Source: a bacterium (GTDB taxonomy: Bacteria; Zhuqueibacterota; Zhuqueibacteria; Zhuqueibacterales; Zhuqueibacteraceae). Taken from it: DNA of 35,599 nt. The DNA lies in assembly GCA_023150945.1 (NCBI GenBank), contig JAKLJX010000039.1, positions 1-35,599 of the forward strand. Reading direction: 5' to 3'. Under the pieces are notes generated by a model. The model was not told the DNA's origin. It made no database searches and saw only the letters and a program-made list of their open reading frames with translations. Below are positions 33,757-35,599 of this stretch, piece after piece. Each line of letters begins with the position of its first letter. Position 1 is the first letter of the stretch. A program made the translations under genes and the position numbers.

Positions 33757-33781
33757 AAAAAACTGTAAGGCCCAAAAGGGC
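33757..33781 (-). terminator. Possible terminator for the NnrS-like gene
   Basis: On the minus strand GCCC-TTTT-GGGC (33770-33781) is followed, after CTTACAG, by a TTTTTT run (33757-33762). The stem is short and about 280 bases past the stop, so it is a weak call. Confidence 0.35.
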
Positions 33782-34057
33782 GCCGTGGAATGACCTCAGA
33801 TATGCCGCCGCTTGGGGCTATGTGCGAGAGGCCTTATCGTTTCCCGGGACACTGCCCGCAAGCCATTGCACGCGGCCCGCGAACGTCGCAGTCGCGGAAA
33901 TCTGCGTGCGCCTTTACGCCTTCGCTGCTGCGCGTGAATTCTTCTGCCCAAACCCGAAAGCCTTGGAGATTTCCGGAATTGCCCTGAAACCCGCATCAAT
34001 ACTGCCCGAAATTACACTCATCCAACGGAAGAAAACTCAATTCGGCGGCGTGTCGGT

Positions 34058-35470
34058 TCACAGCGTCTTCATCAAATTGATGGTCAAACACAGAATCGCG
34101 GCCAGGCCCGCGAGGCCCGACATGCCAAACGCCGCTTGCGTCACCACGGCAATGGCAGGCCAAGCTTCGAACACTGCCATCGGCATGAGCAGCGGCATTA
34201 CCCGCAGCACGACGGCAAGATTGCCCAGCCAAAAGGTGGCGCCCACCAGGCGCGGACTCCAGACCTGCTTCTTCTGCAGGAAGCCGGGCAGCATGCGTAC
34301 CGACATGCCGAAAATCAACAAGGTGATGAAACCGAGCAAATAGACATGGCGGCTGGCATCGCTGCTGTGGGTCAGGGAGAAATCGAAAATCTTGCTGGCG
34401 CCGGAGAGAATATCCAGCACCGCGCCCAGCACCAGCCAAAAGTAAGCGGCATAAACCAGCCGTTCGAAACGACCGAACTCACCGTAGTCGGGCAGGCCGG
34501 GCCGCGTCGGCGGGCGCTCCGGCCCCGGGTGAAACACACGATTCACCGTCCAGGGCAGGCGCCAGCGCGTGAGCAAATCCAATTGCCACACGAAGACGAG
34601 AATCACCACGCCTTTGGCAATGACACCGGTTGCTGAGAGCAACAGCGGCGTTTGCGTCGGCAAAACGGCCAAGGGCGGTAGCAGGGGAATCAATTGCAGG
34701 CTCAGCGCCAGCGCATAGGCAAATGCCAAACCGCGCACCGGCCAAGAGGCCGCCGGCAGTCGCAGGTAGAGCGGAAACATGCGCACGGAAAACGCGAACG
34801 CCACAGGCAGCAGCACCAAGCCGATGAGCGCTTGAATGGCAAACTCATTCCACGCTTGATGCACGACGATCATGCGTTGCCGCGCCATTTGGATCAGCAG
34901 GGCAGCATTGATCAGGCTGTAGAGATTCCAGCCGGCGAGCATCATGAGAAAGAACGGCTTGACTTGCGCCAGCGCGGGCCGCTGCTCGGCGTCCGCGACG
35001 TGTCGCATCGTACTCCCCAGCAAGCCGGCATAGGCCAGAATGCCGGCCCACTCCAGCAAGCCGGAAACTGCCACGGCCCACGCTACTGGCACTTGCCAGG
35101 CGCTCTCCTGCAGATAAGGCAGCAGGCTCTGGCCCAAACTGCGCAGCAACAAGCCGGCAGCCAGCAGCCAGAGAATGCGATTCCGCCAGTGCGGCTTTGT
35201 CAGCGGAATGCCCGCCAGCCGGGGAATGAAGTGCAGGCTGATGCCGATGATGAACAGCCCGGCCCAGGAAACGAGCTGAACGTGGCCATGCACTTGAATG
35301 AAGCTGTAGAATCCCGGACCGAGCGGAAAGTCAAAACCAATGACCGCGGCCACGTGCGCGCCGATGGCGAAACCGACAAACAGCGCTGCAGCGAGCGCCA
35401 CCCAGATAAAATCGAGGTGAAACGCGGCGTGCTCTGGTTGCGGAGAAGTCTGAACTGGAAGAGTGCGCAT
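34058..35470 (-). CDS. NnrS-like multispan membrane protein
   Basis: This 470-residue protein has about 12 membrane spans. The first contains the FYSFIQVHGHVQLVSWAGLF-type segment (about residues 52-71), with paired His residues in HGH, followed by GISLHFIPRLAGIPL. Later spans hold SVRMFPLYLRLPAASWPVRG and FGMSVRMLPGFLQKKQVW. These His- and Met/Arg-containing segments resemble NnrS, a heme- and copper-containing membrane protein of the nitrosative stress response. The start at 35470 (MRTLPV) has AGGGAGG 4 bases upstream, better than the frame opening at 35497. It is separated by a 1 kb gap from the transporter genes. The family call is by pattern only. Confidence 0.65.
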   Translation of the reverse strand: MRTLPVQTSPQPEHAAFHLDFIWVALAAALFVGFAIGAHVAAVIGFDFPLGPGFYSFIQVHGHVQLVSWAGLFIIGISLHFIPRLAGIPLTKPHWRNRILWLLAAGLLLRSLGQSLLPYLQESAWQVPVAWAVAVSGLLEWAGILAYAGLLGSTMRHVADAEQRPALAQVKPFFLMMLAGWNLYSLINAALLIQMARQRMIVVHQAWNEFAIQALIGLVLLPVAFAFSVRMFPLYLRLPAASWPVRGLAFAYALALSLQLIPLLPPLAVLPTQTPLLLSATGVIAKGVVILVFVWQLDLLTRWRLPWTVNRVFHPGPERPPTRPGLPDYGEFGRFERLVYAAYFWLVLGAVLDILSGASKIFDFSLTHSSDASRHVYLLGFITLLIFGMSVRMLPGFLQKKQVWSPRLVGATFWLGNLAVVLRVMPLLMPMAVFEAWPAIAVVTQAAFGMSGLAGLAAILCLTINLMKTL

Positions 35471-35546
35471 GTGCCTCCCTGCTGATGCACTTTTCATGAT
35501 TGGCTTGGGCGGCCGCCGTCAACTAAGGGTTTGTTAAAAAATAAGC

Positions 35547-35574
35547 TTTACAATTAAATATTTTGTGTTATCTT
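35547..35574 (+). promoter_or_regulatory. Possible sigma-70-type promoter for a rightward gene
   Basis: TTTACA (35547-35552), a 16-base spacer and TATCTT (35569-35574) are placed so that transcription would begin at or near the ATG at 35581. The surrounding 50 bases are strikingly AT-rich compared with the genes on either side. Confidence 0.35.
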
Positions 35575-35580
35575 GTAGAC

Positions 35581-35599
35581 ATGCACAATTTAAAGGCCT
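35581..35599 (+). CDS. Start of a possible rightward gene cut by the window edge
   Basis: ATG at 35581 opens MHNLKA and remains open to the end. It would be the only plus-strand gene and divergent from the NnrS-like gene. No ribosome site is visible; with the promoter just before it the transcript could be leaderless. Six codons are not enough to identify a family. Confidence 0.3.

Larger units (their letters stand above)
33068..34057. other. Repeat-rich gap of about 1 kb
   Basis: No gene was recognised. It contains two related long inverted repeats (33215-33286 and 33591-33700), a perfect hairpin (33430-33454), an 11-base tandem duplication (33344-33365), and a possible terminator (33757-33781). 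Open frames on both strands at 33790-34000 are Arg-rich and unlike any family. The gap separates the NnrS-like gene from the transporter run. Confidence 0.6.

Noticed and set aside
1-35599. CRISPR arrays, tRNA or rRNA genes, transposases
   Set aside because: None was found by reading: no regularly spaced direct repeats, no tRNA-like cloverleaf, and no transposase or integrase motif.

Overview
Kind of organism. Every well-supported gene in this window is on the minus strand, so the text runs backwards from about 35.5 kb to 0.35 kb. Gene content is chromosomal and bacterial: two eukaryote-like Ser/Thr kinases with TPRs, a sigma-54 activator, a long ECF sigma factor with a TPR-type tail, and many small stress or xenobiotic single-domain proteins. 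The kinase-TolB-TPR architecture and the long-stem intergenic repeats recall FCB-group, KSB1-like or Acidobacteria-like soil bacteria. There is no rRNA or marker gene, so this placement is a guess. The left third looks less GC-rich than the right half.
Layout. (1) 0.35-11.3 kb: an accessory run of small genes: a methyltransferase, VOC, SRPBCC, NTF2-like, AlkD-like, LysE and DUF1801 proteins, several dihydrofolate-reductase-like (RibD C-terminal) proteins, two alpha/beta hydrolases (one truncated) and an AAC(3)-I-type acetyltransferase. (2) 11.4-20.1 kb: an ECF42-type sigma factor (18.8-20.1 kb) with an MFS exporter and five YCII/DGPF-family genes (one fused to a VOC domain, one broken by an amber codon), plus DHFR-like, DoxX, TrmO and DUF2652 genes. 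(3) 20.6-28.2 kb: a signalling block of a kinase-ATPase-TPR protein, a kinase-TolB-TPR protein and a GAF/sigma-54 activator. (4) 28.3-35.5 kb: membrane transport: ChrA chromate exporter, NhaP2-type antiporter, AspT/YidE-type transporter and an NnrS-like membrane protein. A 1 kb repeat-rich gap lies at 33.0-34.06 kb. A rightward gene may begin in the last 19 bases.
How it may work together. The main result is a set of three near-identical elements, TGTCGA-N17-CGAC, all in minus orientation and all upstream of a YCII/DGPF gene or of a gene leading into one. This form matches the promoter motif known for ECF42 sigma factors, which are typically encoded beside DGPF proteins. I infer that the sigma factor at 18.8-20.1 kb drives at least three transcription units here. 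The YCII, VOC and DHFR-like proteins would be its output; their biochemical role is not known.
Decay. Three genes look damaged: a DHFR-like gene with one base missing, a YCII gene with an in-frame TAG, and a hydrolase that ends just after its nucleophile elbow. Sequencing error cannot be excluded for the first two.
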